DNA from: Pseudomonas sp. PDM16
GTDB lineage: Bacteria > Pseudomonadota > Gammaproteobacteria > Pseudomonadales > Pseudomonadaceae
Assembly (NCBI RefSeq): GCF_014851865.1
Contig: NZ_JACVAM010000002.1
Coordinates: forward strand, 620,001-684,000
Direction: 5' to 3'
Length of the DNA stretch: 64,000 bases
Within the stretch, counting starts at the first letter, position 1. Each line of letters begins with the position of its first letter. The notes beneath the pieces were generated by a model. That model saw nothing but the letters and a program-made list of their open reading frames with translations. It had not been told where the DNA came from and did not search any database. The position numbers and the translations under genes are program-made. Positions 9,753-17,569 of this stretch are shown here, in pieces.

Positions 9753-11072
9753 TTACAGCCCGACCGTCTGACGCAGCGCGGCGAGTGGCCGGCGCAGCAG
9801 GTAGAGGGCCAGGGGGCCGCGTTCGCCGAAGATCTTCGCCGTTCCGCGCAGGCCGATACGCGGCGGGGCCTCCTCGAACTCGGCATCGAGGCGGTAGGCC
9901 AGCTGCCCGCTGGCCGTCTGCTGTGCCTCGTAGGCACTGCGTTGCAGGCGTGCTGTGTGGCGGTTGAGCGGGTCGCTGTCGAGAAACAGCGCTACCTCCG
10001 CGCCCTGCTTGAAGTCCAGTGCATCACCGACGGCCAGTTCGATGCGTAGCTCGGCCTGGCGTGGGTCGGCGATCTCCATCAGCCGCTCACCCGTCTGCAC
10101 GGGTTTTCCGGTCCAGCGCTGGGCATCTGCGAACACGGCGATGCCGTCGCGCTCGGCGCGTACTTCGGTCCTGGCAAGGAGCTGACTCGCATAGTCGCGT
10201 TCGGCACGTTTCTGCTCCACGCGTGCGGCGAGAAGATCGATGCGCGAGCTGGATTCGGCATCGCTGAAGGCGCGCTGGGTATTGGTTTTAAGCTCGGCCT
10301 CGGCCACGTTGAGACTGCGCTCGGCAACATCGGCCTGGGCTTTGATACTGGTGGCATCGAAGCGCAGCAGTACCTCGCCCTTGCTCACGGACTGGTTGGG
10401 CTTGACCATAAACTCGGCGATAACGCCATCCAGTGGCGCCGTCACGACCTGGCCGTTCCTCGGCACCACTTCAGCCGGTGCCAGGACCGATTGGCGAATC
10501 GGTGCAAGCAGCAGCAACGAAACAGCGGCAGCCACGGCGAGCACCTTTTTGCGCGGCCAGCGCAGGCGCCAAGGCTTGCGCGGTTGCAAGGCCAGCCAGG
10601 CGTGGCTGTAGCTGTCACCCAGTTGCGCCAGCAGAGCCTGCTCCGCTTCGCTCCAGGGTTGCTCGCGTGCTATCCACAAGCCGCCGAAAGGCTTCTGTTG
10701 TCGATCGAGCAGCGGTAACCAGTAGACCGATGCCGCTGACAGGCTCTGCCAGTCGCTCTGCGCCTGCTGGCTGAGCGACTGGCGCTCGACCACATGGGCC
10801 TGCGCCGAGAGCTCCTGGGCAAACAGCTGGGCGGCCGCATTCTCGACAAATGCCACGAAGGGGGCGTTGGGCTCTACCACACTGATACCCGTCAGTGCGC
10901 GCACCTTGCCGGCGATCAGCAGGGCTGCATGCCGGTAACCGAACAGGCCCTGGGCGTCATTGGCCAGCACATAGGCCAGGCTGTCGATGTCCCTGGCGGC
11001 ACGTGCCTGTCGCTCCAGGGCGAGGAACTGGGCAAAGATGCGCTCCGCCAGCCCCGGTACCTGCGCGGTCAT
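9753..11072 (-). CDS. HlyD-family periplasmic adaptor with N-terminal cytoplasmic GAF-like domain
   Basis: A 439-residue membrane-fusion protein. Residues 1-165 look like a cytoplasmic GAF-type sensor or interaction domain (FGYRHAALLIAGK, YWLPLLDRQQKPFGGLWIA). One transmembrane helix follows at about 178-195 (VLAVAAAVSLLLLAPI). The rest is a HlyD/biotinyl-lipoyl adaptor (APLDGVIAEFMVKPNQSVSK) with a coiled-coil hairpin and beta-barrel. Canonical HlyD proteins have only a short cytoplasmic tail, so the GAF-like domain is unusual. The ATG overlaps the stop of the upstream HlyD gene by four bases, and its TAA abuts the start of the protease fusion. It probably forms part of the trans-envelope complex with the TolC homologue. 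The adaptor call is firm; the GAF assignment is from pattern only. Confidence 0.85.
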   Translation of the reverse strand: MTAQVPGLAERIFAQFLALERQARAARDIDSLAYVLANDAQGLFGYRHAALLIAGKVRALTGISVVEPNAPFVAFVENAAAQLFAQELSAQAHVVERQSLSQQAQSDWQSLSAASVYWLPLLDRQQKPFGGLWIAREQPWSEAEQALLAQLGDSYSHAWLALQPRKPWRLRWPRKKVLAVAAAVSLLLLAPIRQSVLAPAEVVPRNGQVVTAPLDGVIAEFMVKPNQSVSKGEVLLRFDATSIKAQADVAERSLNVAEAELKTNTQRAFSDAESSSRIDLLAARVEQKRAERDYASQLLARTEVRAERDGIAVFADAQRWTGKPVQTGERLMEIADPRQAELRIELAVGDALDFKQGAEVALFLDSDPLNRHTARLQRSAYEAQQTASGQLAYRLDAEFEEAPPRIGLRGTAKIFGERGPLALYLLRRPLAALRQTVGL

Positions 11073-11851
11073 GGCGACCCTGGGAAACGCGCGCTGCCGC
11101 TCATGCCGGCCAGCAGGCCGCTGGTGCCTTCGGGCAGGCTGCCGATCAGCAGAAGTGTCTGGCTGCCTTCATCGATGCGGGCACCCAGGCGCTTGATTTC
11201 AACCTGCAGCGGTTGGCCGGTCTCGTCCGGAGTGAACTCGAAGCGCTCGCCGGGGGCGAGTCGCGAAAGCCAGCTGGAGGGAACCAGCAGGTGGACCTCC
11301 AGGGTGCGATTGTCCACTACCTCCAGCAGAGGCGTGCCGCTGGCGACGCTCTCGTGCCGCTGGACCTTGCGCTGTACCACGCGGCCACTGAAGGGGGCGG
11401 TGACGCTGCAGCGCTTGACCTGTACCTGGTAAACCTGGGATTCCGCAGCGGCCTGAGCCTGGCGAGCCTCTGCCAATGCCACTTCGAACCGCCCGACCGA
11501 GTTGAGCGATGCCAGCTGCTTCTTGTTGTTCAGCTCTTCTCTGGCGGCCCGGGCAGCGGCCTGTGAAGCGTTGAGCTGGGCCTGGTAGGCGCCGCAGTCG
11601 AAGCGTACCAGCACATCACCCTGCTTGAAGTCCTGGCCGTCGGCGAAGGGCATGTCGACGATACGCCCCGCCAGTTCGCTGGACAGCACGGCCTGATCGC
11701 GAGCGCGCAGTACACCACGTGCCGAGCGCTCGCCAGCCTGTTGGGCGGCTACCGGAGTGTCGAGGAGTGGGTCGTTTTCGGGCGCGGCGTGGACCGCCTG
11801 GGAGCAGAGCAGACCCAGGATGATGCCGGTACGGCACAGGGGGTGAGGCAT
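11069..11851 (-). CDS. Sec-exported HlyD/RND-type periplasmic adaptor
   Basis: A 260-residue periplasmic adaptor and the first gene of the export operon. It has a short signal peptide ending near AVHA, then a barrel-sandwich lipoyl half-motif (AGRIVDMPFADGQDFKQGD), an Ala/Gln-rich helical hairpin and the second half-motif (TAPFSGRVVQRKV). It is shorter than classical HlyD (about 400-480 residues), with only a small hairpin, and closer to RND-type adaptors. It overlaps the GAF-HlyD gene by four bases. Two further adaptor-like proteins follow, so three lipoyl-domain proteins would share one channel, which is unusual. A candidate sigma70 promoter lies 29-56 bases upstream. Confidence 0.85.
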   Translation of the reverse strand: MPHPLCRTGIILGLLCSQAVHAAPENDPLLDTPVAAQQAGERSARGVLRARDQAVLSSELAGRIVDMPFADGQDFKQGDVLVRFDCGAYQAQLNASQAAARAAREELNNKKQLASLNSVGRFEVALAEARQAQAAAESQVYQVQVKRCSVTAPFSGRVVQRKVQRHESVASGTPLLEVVDNRTLEVHLLVPSSWLSRLAPGERFEFTPDETGQPLQVEIKRLGARIDEGSQTLLLIGSLPEGTSGLLAGMSGSARFPGSP

Positions 11852-11879
11852 GTTGGCAATCCCTTGTTCTATGCCCCGC

Positions 11880-11907
11880 AGTGTACGGAAGAAGCGCGGT
11901 GACGCAA
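11880..11907 (-). promoter_or_regulatory. Candidate sigma70 promoter of the adhesin-export operon
   Basis: On the minus strand a TTGCGT (-35 like, 11907-11902) and TACACT (-10 like, 11885-11880) are separated by 16 bases and lie 29 bases upstream of the ATG of the first adaptor gene. Each hexamer matches consensus at four of six positions. This is by eye only. Confidence 0.4.
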
Positions 11908-11983
11908 AAGTCCCGACGGCGCTTCCTCCCGGTGCTATTCACTGCGGCCCGGCGCAGGGCGTTTCACCTGTCTAAGACAGTGC

Positions 11984-12598
11984 TCAGGGCGCACTCTGTT
12001 CTCCCGACCACTGTTGCAGAGCCTTGACCCGCGCCTGGCTGTCTGCCATCGGTTTGGCGAGGGACTCCTCGTAGAAGTCCAGCCAGCTGCGTGATCCCGG
12101 GGTCATGCCGGCCAGTTCGCGCATGCCGTTCTTCAGCGCGTTGAGGGTGTGCTGGTAGTTGTGTTCCTGGCCGATGAGGGTGCGCGCCAGCATGCGGACG
12201 TTGTCGCGGTCCTGCTTGCGGGTCTCCGTACTGTCTTGCTCGGGTGCAACGGGAGCAGGGGAGGGCGTGGCCTGCTGCTGGGCCTGGAGCAGGATGAGCT
12301 TCTGCTGATCCTTGATCTGCTGCTGCAGGGGCGCGATCAGCAGCTGCAAGGCGCCGATCTCCTTCTGCAGCGCTTCGACGCTGGCCATGCTTGCCATGGC
12401 CGTCTGCTCCTCTTCGTCGGGCGAATCGGAGCCGCCGAGAATGGCGACCAGCACCCAGGCGATCAGGTTGAGCACCAGGGCGCCGGCCAGGCCGAAGATC
12501 AGCAGGCGGTTGAGCTTGCCGGCCTTCTCCAGTTGCGCGAGGCGGTCTTGTTCACTGAGAGTTTCGCCGACGCTGACGGGTTCGCTGTCGTCGCTCAT
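11984..12598 (-). CDS. Single-pass membrane protein with periplasmic coiled coil, unknown function
   Basis: A 204-residue protein I do not recognise as a named family. It has an acidic cytoplasmic N-terminus, one transmembrane helix at about 32-54 (LLIFGLAGALVLNLIAWVLV), and a Gln-rich coiled coil at about 70-110 (LLIAPLQQQIKDQQKLILLQ). A Pro-rich linker and a helical C-terminal domain with several Trp follow. I chose the ATG at 12598, which lies nine bases from AGGA, over the in-frame ATGs at 12604 and further upstream. It sits on the same strand as the adhesin-export operon but is separated from it by 132 bases containing a candidate promoter. A role in that export system is possible but not shown. 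Confidence 0.7.
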   Translation of the reverse strand: MSDDSEPVSVGETLSEQDRLAQLEKAGKLNRLLIFGLAGALVLNLIAWVLVAILGGSDSPDEEEQTAMASMASVEALQKEIGALQLLIAPLQQQIKDQQKLILLQAQQQATPSPAPVAPEQDSTETRKQDRDNVRMLARTLIGQEHNYQHTLNALKNGMRELAGMTPGSRSWLDFYEESLAKPMADSQARVKALQQWSGEQSAP

Positions 12599-12682
12599 GG
12601 TCATCGGTCCTTGTGCTGTATGGCGCGGTGCCATTATTGCCCGCAACCCGCTTGCTGCCTACCTGCAGCATAGCCACAGGCT

Positions 12683-14155
12683 CTAGAACGACGCGATGAT
12701 GCGACCCAGCAGCTCCATCGCCCGTTCGCTTTGGGCATCCCAGGGGTGGCCATGGTTCAGCCTGGCGCAATGGCGGAAACCACGGGTGGCGGAGAAGATC
12801 GGCCCCGGCGCCAGGCTGATGCCCTGGGCCAGCGCCAGCTGGAACAGCTGCAGCGAGTCCACCTGTTCGGGAAACTCGAACCACAGGAAGTAGCCGCCGC
12901 TCGGGCGGGTGACCCGCGTCTCCGCGGGGAAATGGCGGGCGGCGGAGGCGAGCATGGCCGCCTGCTGGGTCTCCAGGGCGATGCGCAGCTTGCGCAGGTG
13001 GCGGTCGTAGCCGCCGTGCTGCAGGTAGTCGGCGATAGCCGCCTGGGCCGGCACGGACGGGGAAATAGTGGTCATCAGCTTGAGCCGGCTGATCTGTTCG
13101 GCGTAGCGGCCGCCGGCCACCCAGCCAACGCGATAACCCGGCGCCAGGCTCTTGGAGAACGAACCGCAGTGCATGACCAGGCCGTCGCGGTCGAAGCTCT
13201 TCATTGGCCGGGGCGGATGGGCGCCGTAGTACAGCTCGGCGTAGACATCGTCCTCGATCAGCGGCACCTGGTGCTGGTGCAGCAGCTCGTAGAGCTCGGC
13301 CTTCCTGGTGTCGGAGAGGCTGGCGCCCATGGGGTTCTGCAGGCTGCTCATGAACCAGCAGGCCTTGATCGGCAGTTGTGCCAGGCGCTCGGCCAGCACC
13401 CCGAGGTCGATGCCCTCGCGCGGGTGCACGGGAATCTCCACGGCCTTGAGCTTGAGACGCTCCAGCACCTGCAGGGTGGCGTAGAAAGCCGGCGACTCGA
13501 TGGCCACCAGGTCGCCGGGTTGGGTCACCGTCTGCAGGCACAGGTTCAGCGCTTCCAGCGCGCCGTTGGTGATCACCAGTTCTTCCAGCGGCAGGCGTAC
13601 GCCGGCGACCATGTAGCGCAGGGCGATCTGCCGGCGCAGGTCGGGGTTGCCGGCGGTCATGTCGGCGATCACCGCATGGCCGGGCATGTCGCGCAGGGCA
13701 TGGGCCATGGAGCGGGCCAGGCGCGGTAGGGGAAACAGGTCCGGGCTGGGGAAGGCGGAGCCGAAGGGTACCGTGTGTGGGTCCTTCAGCGAGCCGAGCA
13801 CGGAGAACACCAGCTCGCTGACGTCCACCTCGGTGCTGGTGGCCGGAGTGGCGCCGACCTGCGGCTCGGCCAACGGGTGGCGGGCCAGCTCGCGGACGAA
13901 GTAGCCCGAGCGGGCACGGGCCTGGATCAGCCCGCGGTCCTCCAGCAGGTAGTAAGCCTGGAACACGGTGGAGGGGCTGACCCCGTAGGTACGGCTGGCG
14001 TGGCGCACCGAGGGCACCTTCTCGCCGGGGGCGAGTACGCCGCGGCGGATCAGTTCGGCAATCTGGTCGGCGAATTGCTCGTAGCGCTTCATCTTGTCCA
14101 TGACTGTGGCCAGCGTCGGGCCACAGTCTACGGGCATTGGCCGGGCGTCGGCCAT
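12683..14155 (-). CDS. MocR/PdxR-type GntR regulator with aminotransferase-like domain
   Basis: Transcriptional regulator of about 490 residues. It has an N-terminal GntR winged helix (KYEQ-like start, then PSVRHASRTYGVSPSTVFQA and DRGLIQARARSGYFV). A fold-type I aminotransferase-like domain follows, with the PLP lysine in SFSKSLAPGYRVG (about Lys335). MocR proteins bind PLP or amino-acid adducts and control amino-acid, vitamin or amine genes. The start is uncertain. ATG 14155 lies two bases after the ccoG stop, suggesting coupling. ATG 14101 would put a perfect 10-bp inverted repeat directly in front of the gene. Neither has a convincing Shine-Dalgarno sequence. The target genes cannot be told from context. 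Confidence 0.88.
   Translation of the reverse strand: MADARPMPVDCGPTLATVMDKMKRYEQFADQIAELIRRGVLAPGEKVPSVRHASRTYGVSPSTVFQAYYLLEDRGLIQARARSGYFVRELARHPLAEPQVGATPATSTEVDVSELVFSVLGSLKDPHTVPFGSAFPSPDLFPLPRLARSMAHALRDMPGHAVIADMTAGNPDLRRQIALRYMVAGVRLPLEELVITNGALEALNLCLQTVTQPGDLVAIESPAFYATLQVLERLKLKAVEIPVHPREGIDLGVLAERLAQLPIKACWFMSSLQNPMGASLSDTRKAELYELLHQHQVPLIEDDVYAELYYGAHPPRPMKSFDRDGLVMHCGSFSKSLAPGYRVGWVAGGRYAEQISRLKLMTTISPSVPAQAAIADYLQHGGYDRHLRKLRIALETQQAAMLASAARHFPAETRVTRPSGGYFLWFEFPEQVDSLQLFQLALAQGISLAPGPIFSATRGFRHCARLNHGHPWDAQSERAMELLGRIIASF
14102..14128. promoter_or_regulatory. Perfect 10-bp inverted repeat at the MocR gene start
   Basis: GACTGTGGCC (14102-14111) and GGCCACAGTC (14119-14128) flank a 7-base spacer. 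The repeat abuts the alternative MocR start at 14101 and lies 30 bases past the ccoG stop. It could be an autoregulatory operator, an mRNA hairpin controlling translation, or a transcript end for ccoG. There is no T-tract. Confidence 0.5.
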
Positions 14156-14157
14156 CG

Positions 14158-15573
14158 TCAACGCCCGCGCGGAGCGAGGAAGGTACTGTCGGACACCCTG
14201 CGCTCGCTGACGTCGGCCTGGTTGACCACCTCGAACTCGACCGGTGTCGGGTTGCTAGCCAGCGGCTCGCGTATCAGGGCCACGCTTACCGGTACTTCCA
14301 GTATCTCGCCGGCGGCCAGGCTGAGGTCGCCAGGGCCGCTCATGCTGAACGGCTGGCCGTCGACCAGGCCGAGGAAGTAGCGCTGCGGTCGCTGGGTCTT
14401 GTTGATCACCTTCAGGCGGTAGACGTTCTCGATCTGCCCGGCAGCGTTCTCGCGGTACATGCCACGGTCCTTGGCCACGTCCAGCGACACCAGCGAGCGA
14501 TCCTGCAAGGCCCAGGCGAAGGCGCCGATCATCAGCACCAGTGCTGTCGCATAGCCGATCAGGCGAGGGCGCAGCAGGTGGGTATAGCCACCCTGCATCT
14601 CGCGTTCGGAGCCGTAACGGATCAGGCCGCGGTCGTAACCCATGCGGTCCATGATGCTGTCGCAGGCGTCGATGCAAGCGGCGCAACCGATGCAGTCCAC
14701 CTGCAGGCCGTCGCGGATGTCGATGCCGGTGGGGCAGACCTGGACGCACATGGTGCAGTCGATGCAGTCACCGAGGCCTTCTGCCTTGTAGTCGCTGTCC
14801 TTCTTGCGCGGGCCACGGCCTTCGCCGCGCGCCGCATCGTAGGTGACGATCAGGGTGTCCTGGTCGAACATCACCCCCTGGAAGCGCGCATAGGGGCACA
14901 TGTACACGCAGACCTTCTCGCGCAGCCAGCCGGCATTGAGGTAGGTGGCGCCGGTGAAGAACAGGATCCAGAACAGCGCGGCACCTTCCAGCTGGCCACT
15001 GAACAGCTCGACCGCCAGTGGGCGGATCGGTGTGAAGTAGCCGATGAAGGTCAGCGCCGTGAGCAGGCTCACCGCCAGCCACAGCAGGTGTTTGGTGCTG
15101 CGGCGCAGCAGCTTGTTCACGCCCCAGGGGGCGGCATCGAGCTTGACGCGCTGGTTGCGCTCGCCTTCGGTGACTTTCTCCACCCACATGAACACCCAGG
15201 TCCACACGCTCTGCGGGCAGCTGTAGCCGCACCACACGCGGCCGGCGAACACCGTGATGGTGAACAGGCCGAACGCGGCGATGATCAGCAACGCCGAGAG
15301 CAGGATGAAATCCTGCGGCCAGAAGGTAGCGCCGAAGATGTAGTAACGGTGCTCGGCCAGGTTCCACAGCACGGCCTGGCGGCCTTCCCAGTTCAACCAG
15401 GCGGTGCCGAAGAAGATCAGGAACAGCAGCCCCGCGCCGTACAGCCGCAAGTTGCGGAAGCGGCCGGTGAAGCTGCGGGTGTGGATCGGTCCGCCGGCCT
15501 GGGAAGGCGTCAGGCGAATGGGTTGGCGAGAGTCGATGGTCTCGATGATCTGCGCCGGGATGCGCTCGCTCAT
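14158..15573 (-). CDS. ccoG: Cytochrome c oxidase accessory protein CcoG (RdxA/FixG family)
   Basis: A 471-residue membrane ferredoxin-like protein involved in copper handling for assembly of cbb3-type oxidase. It has several transmembrane segments and CGYSCPQSVW in the N-terminal half. Two 4Fe-4S cysteine clusters follow (CIDCTMCVQVCP and CIGCAACIDACD), then a C-terminal IgG-like domain (FixG C-terminal). Length is normal for the family. GAGG lies six bases before the ATG. In many pseudomonads ccoG sits beside ccoNOPQ; no oxidase gene is in this window. The MocR-type gene follows almost without a gap. I looked for an FNR/Anr box upstream and saw no clear one. Confidence 0.95.
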   Translation of the reverse strand: MSERIPAQIIETIDSRQPIRLTPSQAGGPIHTRSFTGRFRNLRLYGAGLLFLIFFGTAWLNWEGRQAVLWNLAEHRYYIFGATFWPQDFILLSALLIIAAFGLFTITVFAGRVWCGYSCPQSVWTWVFMWVEKVTEGERNQRVKLDAAPWGVNKLLRRSTKHLLWLAVSLLTALTFIGYFTPIRPLAVELFSGQLEGAALFWILFFTGATYLNAGWLREKVCVYMCPYARFQGVMFDQDTLIVTYDAARGEGRGPRKKDSDYKAEGLGDCIDCTMCVQVCPTGIDIRDGLQVDCIGCAACIDACDSIMDRMGYDRGLIRYGSEREMQGGYTHLLRPRLIGYATALVLMIGAFAWALQDRSLVSLDVAKDRGMYRENAAGQIENVYRLKVINKTQRPQRYFLGLVDGQPFSMSGPGDLSLAAGEILEVPVSVALIREPLASNPTPVEFEVVNQADVSERRVSDSTFLAPRGR

Positions 15574-15843
15574 GGTGGGCCTCTTCGGGCGGTAATTCAG
15601 GCTGAGCGAACTGTGCGCGCCGAACTGAGCCGATAACAGTCTCAGGTTTTACTGAAAAAACCGTATCAGATGATTCCATCCACCTTCCGTCGGGCGGCTC
15701 CGATCAACTGTGCCGGGCCTCCGGTCCAATACGCTGGTATTGGCCTGCGGCCATCTGTCGCAAGCGAGCATGAAGTGGTTCAGCCGGGTGCATTACGGAT
15801 CATGCGCCGACCCGGATCAGTTTCATGACAACGGGAGATCGAC

Positions 15844-17343
15844 ATGGCAGGCGCAACATCGGTGGGCTGGACCTTTCACGGTCTGGTGGAGGACGACTTC
15901 TTCGACGACAGCAACGGCTACCTGCGTATCGACCCGAGCGCATATGGCTTCGCGGCTGGCCAGCAGGTGCAGGGGCAACTGCTGCTTAGCGATGCCGCGC
16001 TGGTTGCCTATCTTGCCGGGCTCGATGGAGCGGGTCAGGGCAGCGTGATGCTGGATGCCAGCGCAGGGGTGACGTTCTCACTACCGCTGCCGCGGGTAGG
16101 CGGGCTGGATGACGCCGACTTCACACCCTGGGATGCACCGACGCTGACCCTCACCAGCCAAGGGGCGGACATGCCACTGGCCGATGCCCAGGCCTTCCTG
16201 TTTTCCCAGAACGATCCGGATGGCCCCAATTTCTGGATGAGCCAGGCAGATGCGGGTGGCTTCTTCTTCAGGGATGACGACGACACCCAGCTGCACATGT
16301 ACGGCGCCTGGGTGCCGGTCGGCGTGGCGGTCGAGGAGGTCGTCGGGGGTGATGCTGGCGAGACACTGCAGGGCGGCGAGGGGCTGGCCCTGTTGTTCGG
16401 CCGAGACGGGGATGACTCGCTGTTGCTGCAGGCTGCCGGCTATGCCTGGGGCGGCTTCGGCAATGACCAGCTGATCGGCAGCGGCGGTCGCGACTGGCTG
16501 TATGGTGGCTATGACGACGATGTGATCAGTGGCGGTGGTGGCGACGATGTGCTGCACGGCGAAGGCGGTGCCGATCGCATCAGCGGCGGTAGCGGCAACG
16601 ACGTGATCTACGGTGATTCACGCTGGCAGTCCGGCGGCGATGATCGTCTTTCGGGCAATGCCGGGGATGATCGCCTGTTCGGTGGCTGGGGCAACGACAT
16701 CCTGCGGGGTGGTGAGGGGGCAGACTACCTCGACGGTGGCGAAGGCGAAGATACTGCCGATTACAGTGGCGCATCTTCAGGCGTGGGTGTGAGCCTGATT
16801 GCGTTGGGCGCACAGGTGGGCGGCAGTGAGGCAGCCGGCGACGTATTGCTGAATATCCAGAACCTGTCTGGCAGCCGCTTCAGCGACGGCCTGGCCGGCG
16901 ACCAGGGCAACAATCGACTGTACGGGCGCGAGGGCGACGACCGCCTGTTCGGCAATGGCGGTAGCGACCACCTCTACGGTGGCGATGGCAACGACCGTCT
17001 CAACGGCGGCATGAGCTACAACCATCCGGATGGTAACGACTACCTGAGCGGCGGCGCCGGCAACGATACCTTCGAGTTCACGCTCAACTACTGGCAGGAC
17101 TGGGGCGGCTACCTGTACGCCCATATCGGCCTGGACACGGTGCTCGACTTCAACCCGCAGGAAGACCTGCTGTCCTTCATCGGTACCCCGCGTACCTTCA
17201 ACGCCATGACGGTCAGCGAGCACACGACCGCCGCCGGCGAGACCGGCACGCTGCTGACTGTGCACGAGCACAGCAAGATATTCCTGCTGGGCGTGGTGGC
17301 GGACCAGTTGAACGACAGCAACATACAGCTGGTGGATGCTTGA
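15844..17343 (+). CDS. RTX-type calcium-binding secreted protein
   Basis: A 499-residue protein with an N-terminal beta-rich domain of unknown type (about 1-170). A tandem array of RTX nonapeptides follows (GGxGxDxLx; for example GGSGNDVIYG, GGEGADYLDG, GGDGNDRLNG) over about residues 195-400. The C-terminus has the hydrophobic and acidic pattern of a type I secretion signal (DTVLDFNPQEDLLSF and a final strand-rich tail). Calcium folds such arrays outside the cell. There is no Sec signal. GGGAG precedes the ATG with suitable spacing. No RTX exporter (ABC-HlyD-TolC) is adjacent. The adhesin-export genes 4 kb away lack an ABC protein, so the exporter is presumably elsewhere. Function of the N-domain unknown. 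Confidence 0.85.
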   Translation: MAGATSVGWTFHGLVEDDFFDDSNGYLRIDPSAYGFAAGQQVQGQLLLSDAALVAYLAGLDGAGQGSVMLDASAGVTFSLPLPRVGGLDDADFTPWDAPTLTLTSQGADMPLADAQAFLFSQNDPDGPNFWMSQADAGGFFFRDDDDTQLHMYGAWVPVGVAVEEVVGGDAGETLQGGEGLALLFGRDGDDSLLLQAAGYAWGGFGNDQLIGSGGRDWLYGGYDDDVISGGGGDDVLHGEGGADRISGGSGNDVIYGDSRWQSGGDDRLSGNAGDDRLFGGWGNDILRGGEGADYLDGGEGEDTADYSGASSGVGVSLIALGAQVGGSEAAGDVLLNIQNLSGSRFSDGLAGDQGNNRLYGREGDDRLFGNGGSDHLYGGDGNDRLNGGMSYNHPDGNDYLSGGAGNDTFEFTLNYWQDWGGYLYAHIGLDTVLDFNPQEDLLSFIGTPRTFNAMTVSEHTTAAGETGTLLTVHEHSKIFLLGVVADQLNDSNIQLVDA

Positions 17344-17569
17344 TGTGCCACGCCGCGGTGCCCATGGGCGCCGCGCTTCCTTCGAGGCTGAGCCGAGATT
17401 TTCGTCCAACCGTCTGGCGTCTCCCGTTACCTGGCGCAACGGCCGCCCGTTGGCGTTCCGCTCTCGCTTGGGTATCCGTCTGATCCGCTTTTTTCCGGTT
17501 TATCTGCCGCTGTTTTAGCGGCTGGCCCTTGCCCATAGTGCGCAGCATTCCGCCGCGGGAGGGCGCGCC

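Noticed and set aside
15574..15843. Search for an Anr/FNR box upstream of ccoG
   Set aside because: No TTGAT-N4-ATCAA-like sequence with acceptable match was found.
17506..17522. GCCGCT/AGCGGC hairpin after the RTX gene as a terminator
   Set aside because: Only six base pairs, more than 160 bases past the stop codon and without a T-tract on either strand.
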